Source: Roseicella sp. DB1501 (GTDB lineage Bacteria; Pseudomonadota; Alphaproteobacteria; Acetobacterales; Acetobacteraceae). From it: a stretch of 64,000 nt of DNA. The DNA lies in assembly GCF_013112485.1 (NCBI RefSeq), contig NZ_JABFHG010000015.1, positions 1-64,000 on the forward strand. Direction: 5' to 3'. A program made the translations under genes and the position numbers. The notes under the pieces were generated by a model. The model did no database searches. It had not been told where the DNA came from and saw nothing but the letters and a program-made list of their open reading frames with translations. Positions 17,153-25,154 of the stretch are shown piece after piece (position 1 is the first letter of the stretch; each line of letters begins with the position of its first letter).

Positions 17153-17887
17153 TTACAACGTCATCAGCCGCCCGAAGCCCGGTCGCCGCACGGCAAGGCC
17201 GAGCCGGCGCAGCGCATGCCAGGCCATGGCCTGGTTGCTGGTGAGGACCGGCAGGCCCAGCTCGTCCTCGAGCGCGGCGATCAGCCCGCCACTGCGGATG
17301 GCGGTGCAGCTGATGAAGCAGGCCTCGGCGCCCGGCGCCTGCCGCGCCGCCGCGCGCAGCTGGTCGAGGATCGCCGATGGCGGCAGGCGCGCCATCTCGG
17401 CATTGCGGTCGATGCCAAGATGGCTGCCCCCGACGACGGCGATGCCCTGGCTGCCGAGCCAGGCGACCTCGCGCGCATGCACCTCCTCAATATAGGGCGT
17501 CGCCAGCAGCACGCGCCGCGCGCCGAGCGCATCGAGCGCCGCCAGGATGCCATCCGCCGTGCTGCAGGCCGGAAGGCCCGTCGCCGCCTCGATCCGCTGC
17601 CGGATCCCGGCCGCCCATTCGGGCGCGAAGGTGGAGACGGCGGTGCAGTGGAAGCCGATGAGGTGCGGCTCGGCATCGCCGAGCAGCCGCGCCGCATCCT
17701 CCAGCGCATCAAGCATGGCCTTGAGCTCGGCGGCGCCGCTGCCGCGCAGCGGCAGGCGCGTCACCAGCATGCCCACGCCCTCCGGCAGCATGGCGCGCAG
17801 CTCCGGCTCGGCGATGCTGTTGCCGGAGGGCATGATGAGGCCGAGCCGGGCGGTGTCGCCGTAATCAATGCTCGCGTCGTTGCTCAC
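17153..17887 (-). CDS. Asp/Glu racemase superfamily, maleate cis-trans isomerase-like
   Basis: This 244-residue protein has two mirrored Rossmann-like halves, each ending in an active-site cysteine: Cys81 in GFHCTAVS and Cys194 in FISCTAIRSG. The Cys positions (about 80 and 194) and the LIMPSGNSIAEPEL start fit maleate isomerases; arylmalonate decarboxylase keeps only one cysteine. The reaction would be cis-trans isomerisation of maleate or a methylated analogue such as citraconate to mesaconate. The GTG start overlaps the preceding stop by four bases (GTGA). It sits upstream of the hydratase, CoA-transferase and lyase genes. Confidence 0.83.
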   Translation of the reverse strand: MSNDASIDYGDTARLGLIMPSGNSIAEPELRAMLPEGVGMLVTRLPLRGSGAAELKAMLDALEDAARLLGDAEPHLIGFHCTAVSTFAPEWAAGIRQRIEAATGLPACSTADGILAALDALGARRVLLATPYIEEVHAREVAWLGSQGIAVVGGSHLGIDRNAEMARLPPSAILDQLRAAARQAPGAEACFISCTAIRSGGLIAALEDELGLPVLTSNQAMAWHALRRLGLAVRRPGFGRLMTL

Positions 17888-18783
17888 AGGGAGGCCCGCG
17901 CCGCGGCCAGCCAGGAGCGGTCGATGTAGTCGGCGGCGCGGCGCGGCCGGTCCGGCAGATCGCGGATCAGGGCGCTGGTCTCGATCAGCGCCTGCACCCC
18001 GGCCTCGCTCGCCTCGCCGTCGCGCGGGAAGATGGCGTCGCGGGTGTAGTCCTCCCAGGCCAGCTCGGCATAGCGGCGGGCGATGTCGCTCTCCTGCATG
18101 GCGATGCGCGTCGCCGTCTCGCGGTCCTCGTAGACGCTCTCATGCGCGCGCAGGAAGGCGCGGCAGAAGCGCAGCATCAGGTCGTGCTGCGCCGCCGCCC
18201 AGCCGGCCTCGACATCGAGGCTGGTGAACTGGAATTCCGGCACCGCGTCGCGCGGGCTGCCGAGGCTGACGAAACCCTCGTCGAGCGCCATGCGGTCGAG
18301 CGGCGCGCCCTGCAGCCCGGCATCGATCTCCCCCGTGCGCAGCAGGTTCCAGCGCGCCAGGATCGGGCCGCAGGCGACGAGCTCGTAATCGCCGGGCCAG
18401 TGCAGCCCGTGCCCGGCGAGGATGCGCATGATCAGCGAGGAGGAGCCGGCCCGCAGCGAGGAGACGCCGATCCGCTTGCCGCGCAGCCCGGCGATGTCGC
18501 GGATGCCGGGGCGGGCGATGAGGGTGAAGGGCAGCCGGTTGACGTTGCCGCCGACGATGCGCTGGCCGCCGCCGGCCTCGGCATCCAGGATCACGTGCTC
18601 GGTCACGCCATAGGCGAGCTGGGCGCGGCCGTCGCGCAGCCGGTCGTTCACCTCCTCGATGCCCTCGATATGGTCGATGCGCAGGTCGAGCCCCTCGGCG
18701 GCGAAGAAGCCGGCATGCAGGCCGATCCAGGCGGGCAGGTTGAAGTAATTGCGCGAGACGACGGCGAGCGTCAGGCGATCCAT
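17884..18783 (-). CDS. NMT1/THI5-like solute-binding protein without signal peptide
   Basis: This 299-residue type II periplasmic-binding-fold protein reads LTLAVVSRNYFNLPAWIGLH, GLDLRIDHIEG, and later RGKRIGVSSLRAGSSSL, as in SsuA/THI5-type binding proteins. It starts directly at the first strand (MDRLTLAVV) with no export signal; the frame upstream is open but overlaps the divergent gene and looks non-coding. It could be a cytoplasmic binding protein or a decarboxylase-like enzyme of the same fold (4,5-dihydroxyphthalate decarboxylase relatives). It is first in the catabolic run and coupled to the isomerase. No permease or ATPase is present. Confidence 0.77.
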   Translation of the reverse strand: MDRLTLAVVSRNYFNLPAWIGLHAGFFAAEGLDLRIDHIEGIEEVNDRLRDGRAQLAYGVTEHVILDAEAGGGQRIVGGNVNRLPFTLIARPGIRDIAGLRGKRIGVSSLRAGSSSLIMRILAGHGLHWPGDYELVACGPILARWNLLRTGEIDAGLQGAPLDRMALDEGFVSLGSPRDAVPEFQFTSLDVEAGWAAAQHDLMLRFCRAFLRAHESVYEDRETATRIAMQESDIARRYAELAWEDYTRDAIFPRDGEASEAGVQALIETSALIRDLPDRPRRAADYIDRSWLAAARASL

Positions 18784-18865
18784 GGGCAGATATTCCCTCT
18801 CCCCTGGGGCGTTCCCGCCCCGCCGCATCGGCCCTATCCTGCCGGCGGCAGGAAGGAAGCACAGC

Positions 18866-19714
18866 ATGGCCGTCATCGCCATCGTCGCCCAGGGCGCCAT
18901 GGGCGCCGGGATCGGCCGCCGCCTCGCCGGCAAGGGCGCCACGGTGCTGACCAGCCTGGCCGGCCGCAGCGCCGCCAGCGCCCGCCGCGCCGCCGAGGCC
19001 GGCATGCGGGATGCGGCGCCGGAGGCGCTGGCCACGGCCGACATCTTCCTCAGCGTGCTGCCGCCCGCCGAGGCCCGCGCCTGCGCCACCTGGCTGGCGC
19101 CGGCGCTGCGGGCGGCGGCGCGGAAGGCGGTCTATGTCGACTGCAACGCGGTCAGCCCGGCGACGGCCGTGGAGGTCGCCGGCATCGTCGCGCCGACCGG
19201 CGCCGCCTTCGTCGATGGCGGCATCATCGGCGGGCCGCCGCGCGAGGATGGCTACACGCCCGTGCTCTACGTCGCCGGCGAGGCGGCGGACCGGCTGGAG
19301 CCGCTGCGGGCGCATGGGCTCGAGGTGCGGGTGACGCCGGGTCCGGTCGGCGCCGCCTCGGCGCTGAAGATGTCCTATGCCGGCATCACCAAGGGGCTGA
19401 CCGCGCTCGGCTCGGCGATGCTGCTGGCGGCGACGCGCGCCGGCGCGGCGGAGGGGCTCGGCGCCGAGCTGGCGCGGAGCCAGCCGGAGCTGCTCGGCTT
19501 CTTCCGGCGCATGGTGCCGCCGATGTACGACAAGGCCTATCGCTGGGTCGGCGAGATGCAGGAGATCGCCGATTTCACCGGGCCCGAGGCGGCGGCGATC
19601 TACCAGGCGATCGCCCGCTTCTACGAGGAGATGGCCGCCGACCAGGCTGGCCCGCGCCAGCGCACCGCCGCCCTCTCCGCCTTCCTCGACGCCGCCCCGA
19701 AAAAGCCGGGCTGA
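18866..19714 (+). CDS. NAD(P)-dependent oxidoreductase with DUF1932 domain
   Basis: This 282-residue protein begins MAVIAIVAQGAMGAGIGRRL, the GxGxxG-like dinucleotide fold of the 6-phosphogluconate/beta-hydroxyacid dehydrogenase superfamily, followed by FLSVLPP and DCNAVSP. The C-terminal half has LKMSYAGITKGLTALGSAM, where the conserved Lys is catalytic in relatives, and is of the DUF1932 type. GGAAGGAAG precedes the ATG at 18866. It is divergent from the dicarboxylate-type cluster across 82 bases, so it may be co-regulated. The hydroxy-acid substrate is not known. Confidence 0.83.
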   Translation: MAVIAIVAQGAMGAGIGRRLAGKGATVLTSLAGRSAASARRAAEAGMRDAAPEALATADIFLSVLPPAEARACATWLAPALRAAARKAVYVDCNAVSPATAVEVAGIVAPTGAAFVDGGIIGGPPREDGYTPVLYVAGEAADRLEPLRAHGLEVRVTPGPVGAASALKMSYAGITKGLTALGSAMLLAATRAGAAEGLGAELARSQPELLGFFRRMVPPMYDKAYRWVGEMQEIADFTGPEAAAIYQAIARFYEEMAADQAGPRQRTAALSAFLDAAPKKPG

Positions 19715-19754
19715 ACCTACGCAGGCCGGGCACACAACACGCACGCAGCAAAGT

Positions 19755-19862
19755 CGTCATCCGTTGCCCTGCCGCGGCTTCGCCGCGGCAGGCTGTGATG
19801 CACCTTGCATCAGAGGCGAATCACGGAGCCCCCGCGAAGACGTGCAGCGGCTTCGTGGGGAT
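19755..19862 (-). repeat. C-type mosaic repeat, reversed copy
   Basis: Contains the perfect inverted repeat CCTGCCGCGG-CTTCG-CCGCGGCAGG at 19768-19792, then the GCTGTGATG and GGCGAATCACGG blocks seen in the copy at 8516 in opposite order. It fills the space between the oxidoreductase and the Bug gene; the long stem could also act in transcript 3' end formation for both convergent genes. Confidence 0.8.
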
Positions 19863-20843
19863 CTACTCCTCCGGCTTGAAGCCGGATGCGGCGACGATCG
19901 GGCCCCAGCTCTCGCGCTCGCTGCGGATGCGCTCGGCGAAGGCGGCCGGCTCCATCGTGTCGGGCGTGAATTCCAGCTTGCCCAGCACCTCCAGCGTCTC
20001 CGGCATGCGCGTCGCGGCGACCAGCGCCGCATGCAGCGGCTGCACCACCTCGGGCTTCGCCCCCACCGGCAGCAGGATGCCGAACCACTCCTGCCGCGTC
20101 AGCTCGGGGAAGCCGGCCTCGGCGAAGGTCGGCACGTCCGGCAGCCGCGGCACCCGCTGCGGCGCGCTGACGGCGAGGATGCGCATCTGGCCCGCCAGGT
20201 GGAAGGGCACCGGCTCGGAGAGCACGTTCATCCCGGCCGTGATGACGCCGGCCAGCACATCCGTCATCACCGGCGCGCCGCCGCGATAGGGCACGTGGTT
20301 GAGGGCGAGGCCGGCGCGGCGGGCGAGCTCGACGCCGAGGAAATGCGGCATGGTCCCCGGCGAGGGGCTGGCCCAGTCGATCTGCGGCCGCCCCCTCGCC
20401 CAGGCGATGAACTCGGCCAGCGTCTTCGCCGGATGGTCCGCCCGCACGGTGAAGGCGAAGGGGAAGGCGCAGACCGGCGTCACCGGCACGAAATCGGCAT
20501 CCGGGTCGTAGCGCAGCGACTTGTAGAGATGCGGGTAGATCACCAGCATCGAGGCCGGCGTCTGGACGTAGAAGCTGCCATCGGTCGGCGAGGATTTCGC
20601 CGCCTCCAGCGCGATGCGGCCGCCGGCGCCGGGGCGGTTCTCGACGAGGATATTGGCGTTCAGCGGCCCGCGCAGCCGCTCGGCGACGGTGCGGCACACG
20701 ACATCCGAGGAGCCGCCGGGCGGCCAGCCGAGCAGGGCGCGGACGGTGCGCTGCTGGGCGAGCGTCGGCCGGGCGAGAGGCGGCGCGGCGAGGGCGGCGC
20801 CGAGGCCGGTCAGCAGGGCGCGGCGGGGAAGCGGGATGATCAC
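19863..20843 (-). CDS. Bug/TctC-family tripartite tricarboxylate carrier-type binding protein
   Basis: This 326-residue exported protein binds a carboxylate-type solute in the periplasm. The signal (RRALLTGLGAALAAPPLARP, possibly Tat) ends near residue 30, followed by the Bug fingerprints GWPPGGSSDVVCR, VENRPGAGGRIA, HVPYRGGAPVMTDVLAG and PDVPTFAEAGFPEL. No TctA or TctB membrane gene is close, which is common for Bug proteins. It ends twelve bases after the enoyl-CoA hydratase gene stop, so the two probably form a unit. Confidence 0.92.
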   Translation of the reverse strand: MIIPLPRRALLTGLGAALAAPPLARPTLAQQRTVRALLGWPPGGSSDVVCRTVAERLRGPLNANILVENRPGAGGRIALEAAKSSPTDGSFYVQTPASMLVIYPHLYKSLRYDPDADFVPVTPVCAFPFAFTVRADHPAKTLAEFIAWARGRPQIDWASPSPGTMPHFLGVELARRAGLALNHVPYRGGAPVMTDVLAGVITAGMNVLSEPVPFHLAGQMRILAVSAPQRVPRLPDVPTFAEAGFPELTRQEWFGILLPVGAKPEVVQPLHAALVAATRMPETLEVLGKLEFTPDTMEPAAFAERIRSERESWGPIVAASGFKPEE

Positions 20844-20855
20844 GGCAGCCCCCCC

Positions 20856-21647
20856 TCAGCGGCCCTTGAAGACCGGCTTGCGCTTCTCGGCGAAGGCGCG
20901 CTGCGCCTCCCGCGTGTCCTCGGTGGTGGCCAGCGCCACGGTCTGGCTCTGCTCGTAGCGGTAGCCCTCGTGCAGCGGCATGTCCTCGACCAGGGTGAAG
21001 GAGCGCTTCGCCGCCCGCACCGCCAGCGGCACCTTGCCGGCGATCTCGCGCGCGATCGCCTGCGCCGCCGGCAGCAGCTCGGCGGCCGGCAGGCAGGCCG
21101 AGGCGACGTTCATGCGCAGCAGCTCCGGCCCGCTGATGCGGCGCGCGGTGTAGATCATCAGCCGCGCATCGGACTGGCCGAAATGCCGCAGGATGTGCTT
21201 CACGCCGCCGGCGAGGCCGACATCGACCTCGGTCATCGACATGAAGCTGTCCTCGGCCACGAGGATGATGTCGGCGCAGAGGGCGAGCGCGGCGCCGGCG
21301 CCGATCGCCGCGCCGTTCACCGCGGCGATGATCGGCTTGTCGCATTCGATCAGCGAGTCGAAGGCGGCGCGCACCAGGCGGTTGTGGCGCGGATAGGCGC
21401 CGCGGATCTCCGCCATGCCGCCCCGCTCCTTCAGGTCGGCGCCGGCCGAGAAGGCGCGGCCGGCGCCGGTCAGCACCACCGCGCGCACCTCCGGGCTGTC
21501 ATGCAGCACGTCGAAGAGACGGCAGGTCTCCTCGCGGAAGCGGCCGTTCTGGGCGTTCACCGGTGGCCGGTCGATGGTCGCGGTGGCGACGAAATCCGCG
21601 ACCTCCAGACGGTAGCATTCGAGGCCTTCAAGCCCTGGCAGCGGCAT
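20856..21647 (-). CDS. enoyl-CoA hydratase/isomerase family protein
   Basis: This 263-residue crotonase-fold protein has the oxyanion-hole segments AFSAGADLKERGG and NGAAIGAGAALALCADI, and EVDVGLAGG in the place of the catalytic EGGLG region. The second catalytic Glu of true hydratases is not obvious, so isomerase, hydrolase or other crotonase activity is possible. The end FAEKRKPVFKGR is typical of the family. The ATG at 21647 has AGGGA upstream; a longer frame is a shadow through repeat sequence. It is likely co-transcribed with the Bug gene downstream. Confidence 0.88.
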   Translation of the reverse strand: MPLPGLEGLECYRLEVADFVATATIDRPPVNAQNGRFREETCRLFDVLHDSPEVRAVVLTGAGRAFSAGADLKERGGMAEIRGAYPRHNRLVRAAFDSLIECDKPIIAAVNGAAIGAGAALALCADIILVAEDSFMSMTEVDVGLAGGVKHILRHFGQSDARLMIYTARRISGPELLRMNVASACLPAAELLPAAQAIAREIAGKVPLAVRAAKRSFTLVEDMPLHEGYRYEQSQTVALATTEDTREAQRAFAEKRKPVFKGR

Positions 21648-21670
21648 GTTCTCGTTCCCTGGACGCGTCC

Positions 21671-21775
21671 TGGAGCAGATCCCGGCCAGGCCTGGATGCC
21701 CGACCGGATGACGATGCTCCGAAAACAACAAGCTGGAGCGGCTTCCGTGAATCCGTGTGAACGGAAGACGCTCCG
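21671..21775 (-). repeat. A-type mosaic repeat, reversed copy
   Basis: GGAGCAGATCCCGGCC, then GATGCTCCGAAAACAACA and the hairpin arms GGAGCGGCTTCCGT / ACGGAAGACGCTCC. The GAAAACAACA block is the reverse complement of the TGTTGTTTTC core in the copy at 40688. Confidence 0.75.
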
Positions 21776-21820
21776 GCGGGCCGCAGCGGGCCGCTCGTTC
21801 CACTTCTGTGTAGCCGAGCC

Positions 21821-22243
21821 CTACCAGACCGGCCAGAGGCCAGGCGTGGCAAGCTCCATCAGATGCCCGTCGGGGTCGCGGAAATAGACGCTCTCGCTGC
21901 CGCGCGGCCAGCGGGTGCGCCCCTCCACCGCCACGCCATGGGCGGCCAGCCGCGCCTCCCAGCCCGGCAGGTCGGCAGCGGCGATGGCCAGCGCGCAATG
22001 CACCGGGCCATGGCCGTCATGCGGCGGGATGGTGCCGCCGGGCAGGTGCACCGTCTCGGTGGTGCTGCCGCGCAGGAAGAGCAGCAGCGCGCTGCGGCCG
22101 CCGACCGGATAGGCGGTCAGGCGCTCATCGGCGAACATCGGAGCGAGGCCGAGCGGGCCTTCGTAGAAGCCGCGCGCCCGGGCCATGTCCTCGACGTAGA
22201 GGGCGGTCTCGAGCACGCCGGCGAGCGGCGGGGCATCGGTCAT
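21821..22243 (-). CDS. VOC superfamily (glyoxalase-like) protein
   Basis: This 140-residue protein has two beta-alpha-beta-beta-beta modules. The first reads GVLETALYVEDMARARGFYE, and the second has HCALAIAAADLPGWEARLAAHG and ESVYFRDPDGHLMELATPGLW with the metal-ligand Glu. VOC proteins include metal-dependent dioxygenases, isomerases and resistance proteins. The ATG at 22243 is preferred; a longer frame would add residues from a 24-base tandem repeat. Confidence 0.83.
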   Translation of the reverse strand: MTDAPPLAGVLETALYVEDMARARGFYEGPLGLAPMFADERLTAYPVGGRSALLLFLRGSTTETVHLPGGTIPPHDGHGPVHCALAIAAADLPGWEARLAAHGVAVEGRTRWPRGSESVYFRDPDGHLMELATPGLWPVW

Positions 22244-22266
22244 GCCCGATCCTGGCCCCGCGCCGC

Positions 22267-22325
22267 CGGCGCGCACAAGTCCCATGCCGGTGGCGCGCGC
22301 AAGTCCCATGCCGGCGGCGCGCGCG
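22267..22325. repeat. 24-base tandem repeat
   Basis: The core AAGTCCCATGCCGG occurs twice, 24 bases apart, flanked by GCGCGC stretches. It lies in the 113-base divergent space between the VOC gene and the small secreted protein, where it could affect promoter spacing. Confidence 0.65.
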
Positions 22326-22356
22326 GGCCCTGGCCGATGGCCGGGGGCGACCCGAT

Positions 22357-22635
22357 ATGGCGGGGATGCGCCGCCGCACCCTCCTCGCCGCGCTCGTCAT
22401 CGCCGCGCGGCCCGCCGCGGCGCAGCAAGGCCTGCAGGACCCGCCCTCCCCGACCAGCCCGGCCGAGCGGCAGCGCCAGCTCGACGCCTTCTGGGCGCGG
22501 CAGCAGCAGAAGGAGGCGGAGGACCGCTTCTGGAACGGCCCGCGCGAGGCCCGGCGCAATCTCAGCCGCGACCAGTTCGAGCGTTGGGACTACCAGCGCT
22601 GGCGTCGGCAGGGCTGGCGCAGTTACCCGTACTAG
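22357..22635 (+). CDS. small secreted hypothetical protein
   Basis: This 92-residue protein begins MAGMRRRTLLAALVIAARPA with a signal peptide ending near AAAQQ, then a charged helix-forming part (AERQRQLDAFWARQQQKEAE) and a Trp/Arg-rich end. It may start at either ATG (22357 or 22366). No family is recognised. Its stop codon TAG is the first part of a B-type repeat (CTAGACCATGATCC), so the C-terminus may have been set by repeat insertion. Confidence 0.6.
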   Translation: MAGMRRRTLLAALVIAARPAAAQQGLQDPPSPTSPAERQRQLDAFWARQQQKEAEDRFWNGPREARRNLSRDQFERWDYQRWRRQGWRSYPY

Positions 22636-22738
22636 ACCATGATCCGCTCACACAGGGTCGCGGATCATGGTCCAGGCCGTTGTTTGATCGCGTGATTCAC
22701 GCTTTTCGCTCAGTCCACCTCAGGCGATCACGCTCTAG
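22632..22738 (+). repeat. B-type mosaic repeat
   Basis: CTAGACCATGATCCGC and GCGGATCATGGTCC form inverted arms, followed by AGGCCGTTGTTTGATCGCG, TGATTCACGC and GGCGATCACGCTCTAG. The ends CTAGA and CTCTAG are inverted. It joins directly to a C-type repeat. Confidence 0.85.
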
Positions 22739-22824
22739 AGTTCCCCGCGACGTTACTTCTGACCCGAGATTCGCCACAGCCTGCCGTGGCAGGGCAACGG
22801 GGGCGACAGGGTGCAGCGGGCGGC
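22738..22824 (+). repeat. C-type mosaic repeat, shortened
   Basis: AGTTCCCCGCGACGTTACTT, GATTCGCCACAGCCTG and GGCAGGGCAACGGGGGCGAC follow the order of the copy at 8516, but the palindrome is reduced to CCTGCCGTGGCAGG. Confidence 0.75.
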
Positions 22825-23175
22825 TCAGTCGTGCTGCAGGATGTTGAGGAGGCGACCGAAGGGATCGCGGAGGAAGAAGCGGCGCACGCCCCAGGCCTCG
22901 CGCACCGGGCCATAGGCGATGGCGCAGCCTGCCGCCTGCGCCCGGTCGAGCACCGCCTCCAGGTCGTCGACCTCGATGGAGAGGTCCGGCACCGGCGTGC
23001 CGTTGCCGCCCTCCCGCGCGATGCTGACCTGCGGCGGCGCGGCGCCGGGCGCGGCGAAGGTCACGATCCAGCCATGGTCCATGACGCAATCGAGGCCGAG
23101 CACCCCGCCATAGAAGCCGGCGGCCGCCGAAAGGTCCCCGGCCGCGATGTTCGCCACGATGCGCCTGACCGCCAT
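22825..23175 (-). CDS. VOC superfamily protein
   Basis: This 116-residue protein reads RRIVANIAAGDLSAAAGFYG then VLGLDCVMDHGWIVTFAAPG and RRFFLRDPFGRLLNILQHD, the single-chain VOC pattern. The final Glu metal ligand of the second module is replaced by Asn (LLNIL), so metal binding is uncertain. GGAGGAGG lies seven bases before the ATG at 23175. The C-terminus abuts a C-type repeat. Confidence 0.83.
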   Translation of the reverse strand: MAVRRIVANIAAGDLSAAAGFYGGVLGLDCVMDHGWIVTFAAPGAAPPQVSIAREGGNGTPVPDLSIEVDDLEAVLDRAQAAGCAIAYGPVREAWGVRRFFLRDPFGRLLNILQHD

Positions 23176-23220
23176 GCGTCCTCCTCCCCGCCCATCTCGG
23201 GCCTTCGCGCCCCGCCGCGA

Positions 23221-23332
23221 TCTGCTCCACAGCGGATTGCGTTCAAGATTGAACGCTGCTCCGCTGTAGTTTGTTGTTTCCAGAGCAGCGTCACGCGTCC
23301 GGGCGTTCACGCCCTCCCGCGATCTGCTCTAG
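23221..23332 (+). repeat. A-type mosaic repeat, full-length reference copy
   Basis: Layout: hairpin ACAGCGG...GCGTTCAA-GA-TTGAACGC...CCGCTGT (about 23229-23267), core TTTGTTGTTTCCAGAGCAG, TCACGC, second small stem CCGGGCGTTCACGCCC, end GCGATCTGCTCTAG. It sits 30 bases upstream of the aldolase start and must be transcribed with it or carry its promoter. Confidence 0.88.
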
Positions 23333-23361
23333 CGTCCCCCCACCCACCGGGAGCCCTGGAC

Positions 23362-24150
23362 ATGGCCCATGCCTTCGGGGGCGCCAAGGCGCCCGCCCTT
23401 CTCCGCAACAGCGACCTCGATGCCGATGCCGTGCAGCAGGCGCGGATCGATCTCGCCGCCTGCTTCCGCATGGCGGCGAAGCTCGGCCTGCATGAGGGGA
23501 TCTGCAACCATCTGAGCTTCGTCGTGCCGGGCCGCGACGACCTCTTCCTGGTCAATCCCTATGGCTGGGGCTTCTCGGAGATCACCGCCTCCCGCCTGCT
23601 GGTCTGCGACTTCCACGGCAATGTCGTCGCCGGCGAGGGTGTGCCGGAGGCGACCGCCTTCTTCATCCATGCCCGCCTCCACAAGAACGTCGCCCGGGCC
23701 CGCGCCTGCTTCCACACCCATATGCCGAACGCGACGGCGCTGGCGATGCTGGAGGGCCCGCCGCTGGTCTGGGCCGGGCAAACGGCGCTGAAATTCTACG
23801 GCCGCACCGTCGTCGACGAGGAGTATGGCGGCCTGGCGCTGGACGAGGCGGAGGGCGACCGTATCGCCGCCTCGGTCGGCGAGGCGGATGTCGTCTTCAT
23901 GAAGAATCACGGCGTCATGGTGCTCGGCCCTTCCATCGCCGAGGCCTGGGATGATCTCTACTACCTGGAGCGCGCCTGCGAGGTGCAGCGGCTCGCCATG
24001 GCGACGGGGCGGGCGCTGAAGCCGGTGCCGCCGGCGCTGGCGGCCAGGACCTACGAGCAGATGCGCGAGGGCGACCGCGAGAGCGCGCGGCTGCACCTGG
24101 AGAGCGTCAAGCGGATCCTGATGCAGGAGGCGCCTGACTTCGCGCGCTGA
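23362..24150 (+). CDS. class II aldolase/adducin family protein
   Basis: This 262-residue zinc enzyme of the fuculose-aldolase type has GLHEGICNHLSF, FLVNPYGWGFSEI, then the metal ligands in CFHTHMPNATALAML and FMKNHGVMVLGPSIAEAWDD. Such enzymes make or break carbon bonds next to a carbonyl, or decarboxylate. GGGAG lies nine bases before the ATG at 23362. It is followed 33 bases later by an epoxide-hydrolase-like gene on the same strand, so the two may work on the same compound. Confidence 0.88.
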   Translation: MAHAFGGAKAPALLRNSDLDADAVQQARIDLAACFRMAAKLGLHEGICNHLSFVVPGRDDLFLVNPYGWGFSEITASRLLVCDFHGNVVAGEGVPEATAFFIHARLHKNVARARACFHTHMPNATALAMLEGPPLVWAGQTALKFYGRTVVDEEYGGLALDEAEGDRIAASVGEADVVFMKNHGVMVLGPSIAEAWDDLYYLERACEVQRLAMATGRALKPVPPALAARTYEQMREGDRESARLHLESVKRILMQEAPDFAR

Positions 24151-24183
24151 GCCTCCCGCCTCAAGGATCGGGAAAGGGCCGCT

Positions 24184-25134
24184 ATGGAGATCCGCCACCG
24201 CACCATCGCCGCCAACGGCATCCGCCTGCACCTCGCCGAGGCCGGCGAGGGGCCGACCGTGCTGCTCTGTCACGGCTTCCCGGAAGCCTGGCATTCCTGG
24301 CGGCACCAGATGGCGGCGCTGGCCGCGGCCGGCTACCGCGCCATCGCCCCCGACATGCGCGGCTATGGCGGAACGGAGGCGCCGGCGGCGGTCGAGGACT
24401 ACACGCTGCTGCATCTCGTCGGCGACATGGTCGGGCTGCTCGGGGCGCTGGAGATCCCGCGGGCCGTCATCGTCGGGCATGATTGGGGCGCGCCGGTCGC
24501 CTGGAACGCGGCGCTGCTGCGGCCGGACCTGTTCCATGCCGTCGCCGCCCTCTCCGTCCCCTATGCGCCGCGCGGCCCCGTCAGCCCCTTCGAGGCGCTG
24601 CGCCGCGCCGGGCGGCGCAATTTCTACCAGCTCTGGTTCCAGCCAGCCGGCCAGGCCGAGGCGCAGCTCGAAGCCGACCCGGCGCTCACCCTGCGCCGCA
24701 CCTTTTACACCCTCTCCGGCGACCCGCCGGAGGCGCAGCGCTGGAACCCCGACCTGCCCGAGGACGGCTTCCTCGCCAGCCTGCACGAGCCGCCCGCCCC
24801 GCCCGCCTGGATGCCGCCGGCCGAACTCGCCCAGTATGTCGAGACCTATCGCCACACCGGCTTCCGCGGCGGGTTGAACTGGTACCGCAACATCGAGCGC
24901 AACTGGGCGCTGATGGCGCCCTTCCTCGGCGCCAAGGTCACGGTGCCGGCGCTCTTCCTCGCCGGCAGCCGCGACCCGGTGCTGGGCTGGGCGGGCAAGG
25001 CGGTGGAGGCGCTGCCGCGGACCGCCCCGGCGCTGCGCGACCGGGTCATCGTCGAGGGCGCCGGCCACTGGGTGCAGCAGGAAGCGCCCGAGGCGGTGAA
25101 CGCGGCGCTGCTCGGCTTCCTGCACGGGCTCTGA
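24184..25134 (+). CDS. alpha/beta hydrolase, epoxide-hydrolase type
   Basis: This 316-residue hydrolase has HGFPEAWHSWR (oxyanion hole, from residue 30), the nucleophile Asp100 in GHDWGAPVAW, and EGAGHWVQQEAPE with the catalytic His near the end. An Asp nucleophile followed by W-G-A is the soluble epoxide hydrolase or dehalogenase form. The cap region contains FYQLWFQPAGQAEAQLE and YRHTGFRGGLNWYRNIERNW, with tyrosines as possible epoxide activators. It is co-directional with the aldolase. Confidence 0.88.
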   Translation: MEIRHRTIAANGIRLHLAEAGEGPTVLLCHGFPEAWHSWRHQMAALAAAGYRAIAPDMRGYGGTEAPAAVEDYTLLHLVGDMVGLLGALEIPRAVIVGHDWGAPVAWNAALLRPDLFHAVAALSVPYAPRGPVSPFEALRRAGRRNFYQLWFQPAGQAEAQLEADPALTLRRTFYTLSGDPPEAQRWNPDLPEDGFLASLHEPPAPPAWMPPAELAQYVETYRHTGFRGGLNWYRNIERNWALMAPFLGAKVTVPALFLAGSRDPVLGWAGKAVEALPRTAPALRDRVIVEGAGHWVQQEAPEAVNAALLGFLHGL

Positions 25135-25154
25135 TGCCGATGGCCGTTGATGCT

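Noticed and set aside
19768-19792. Intrinsic terminator at the CCTGCCGCGG stem
   Set aside because: No T-run follows on either strand, and the same stem appears at other sites as part of the C-type repeat.
18140-20289. Overlapping long frames on both strands around 18-20 kb
   Set aside because: They lack any family motif and cross the stops and repeats of the recognised genes.
20856-21998. Longer form of the enoyl-CoA hydratase beginning at 21998
   Set aside because: The extra N-terminal part runs through an A-type repeat and into the VOC gene region. The ATG at 21647 has a ribosome site and gives normal family length.
23221-23332. Possible tRNA or small RNA because of the GCGTTCAA-GA-TTGAACGC stem
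   Set aside because: The same stem recurs at 40688 as part of a repeat, and no acceptor stem, anticodon arm or CCA-like end is present.
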